Of a DNA stretch of 6,857 bases, positions 6,671 through 6,857 are shown piece after piece; position 1 is the stretch's first letter; each line of letters begins with the position of its first letter. The notes beneath the pieces were generated by a model. The model did no database searches. It was not told where the DNA came from and saw only the letters and a list, made by a program, of their open reading frames with translations. The DNA is from CAYUNT01 sp964446285 (GTDB taxonomy: Bacteria; Sumerlaeota; Sumerlaeia; SLMS01; CAYUNT01), in NCBI GenBank assembly GCA_964446285.1, contig CAYUNT010000221.1:1-6857 (forward strand). Reading direction: 5' to 3'. A program made the position numbers and the translations under genes.

Positions 6671-6684
6671 TGCGGCCTTGGGTT

Positions 6685-6726
6685 ATGCGGCGCGCGCTCG
6701 CGGGGCGCGGCGCGGCGTGCGCGCAT
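6685..6726 (-). other. GC-rich leader hairpin upstream of the toxin-antitoxin pair
   Basis: ATGCG at 6685-6689 pairs with CGCAT at 6722-6726. After a one-base bulge at 6690, CGCGCGCT at 6691-6698 pairs with 6714-6721, including two G-T type pairs. The stem has about 13 pairs and a 15-base GC-rich loop. It lies in the presumed 5' leader, about 15 bases before the ribosome binding site. G-T pairs on one strand become A-C on the other, so the minus-strand RNA version is slightly weaker. No T-run follows. Confidence 0.4.
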
Positions 6727-6734
6727 GGCCGCGG

Positions 6735-6777
6735 AATTCAACGCATGAATTGTCCAGAAAATCCGGCTGGGATTCAA
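6735..6777 (-). promoter_or_regulatory. Possible promoter with overlapping operator dyad for the toxin-antitoxin pair
   Basis: On the minus strand, TTGAAT (6777-6772) is followed after exactly 17 bases by GACAAT (6754-6749). Each matches the sigma70 consensus at four of six positions. The perfect dyad AATTCA-N5-TGAATT at 6735-6751 overlaps the -10 box and the expected transcription start. That is where an autorepressing antitoxin would bind. Both hexamers are imperfect, so this is a supported guess. Confidence 0.42.
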
Positions 6778-6857
6778 GCGGCTTTCCATCTTGGGAATTA
6801 CGTGGGGCGCATCTCATTTTTTTGCAGCGGTTGTAGGTGGGTTTGATGTTGTGGGAA

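Noticed and set aside
6658..6789. N-terminal extension of the DUF433 gene from an ATG at 6789
   Set aside because: The added residues are rich in arginine and alanine, come from the GC-rich hairpin, and lie upstream of a strong ribosome binding site and the family's normal start.
1..6857. CRISPR arrays, tRNA or rRNA genes, and insertion sequences
   Set aside because: No regularly spaced repeats, no cloverleaf-like sequence, and no transposase gene or terminal repeats were seen. The IS1096 label sometimes given to the pRiA4b ORF-3 family does not mean a transposon is present.

Overview
This is bacterial DNA of moderately high G+C content, with dense protein genes and no RNA genes, CRISPR array or insertion sequence. 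The lineage cannot be fixed from this window. Short spacers carry hairpin-forming sequences that look like the interspersed intergenic repeats common in large genomes of uncultured Gram-negative-type phyla, but that is an impression only.

Bases 1-247 are a more A+T-rich leader with a possible promoter. Bases 248-4796 hold a two-gene operon. The first gene encodes a full bacterial XPB/ERCC3-type DNA helicase with the eukaryote-like N-terminal domain. The second encodes a 923-residue partner. Its central domain is related to the XPB N-terminal domain and reads much like the 'clutch' region of the TFIIH subunit p52/Tfb2. It also has winged-helix-like regions, an AT-hook-like insert and a C-terminal WYL-like domain. 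The pair therefore resembles a minimal bacterial counterpart of the XPB-p52 core of TFIIH, probably acting in DNA repair or DNA remodelling. This is the most interesting content of the window.

Bases 4873-5743 hold two small same-strand genes: a plasmid pRiA4b ORF-3-like protein and a 120-residue protein resembling the DUF6968 type. They look like accessory genes. Bases 5744-6055 are a gene-free convergent spacer with two clear hairpins.

Bases 6056-6657, on the minus strand, hold a compact toxin-antitoxin-like pair. A DUF433 (VapB45-like) gene overlaps a DUF5615 PIN-like (VapC45-like) gene by an ATGA junction. Upstream are a plausible promoter, a dyad overlapping its -10 box, and a GC-rich leader hairpin, which together suggest autoregulation. 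The two gene blocks converge on the hairpin-bearing spacer. The window thus combines a core-like repair operon with a small accessory tail.
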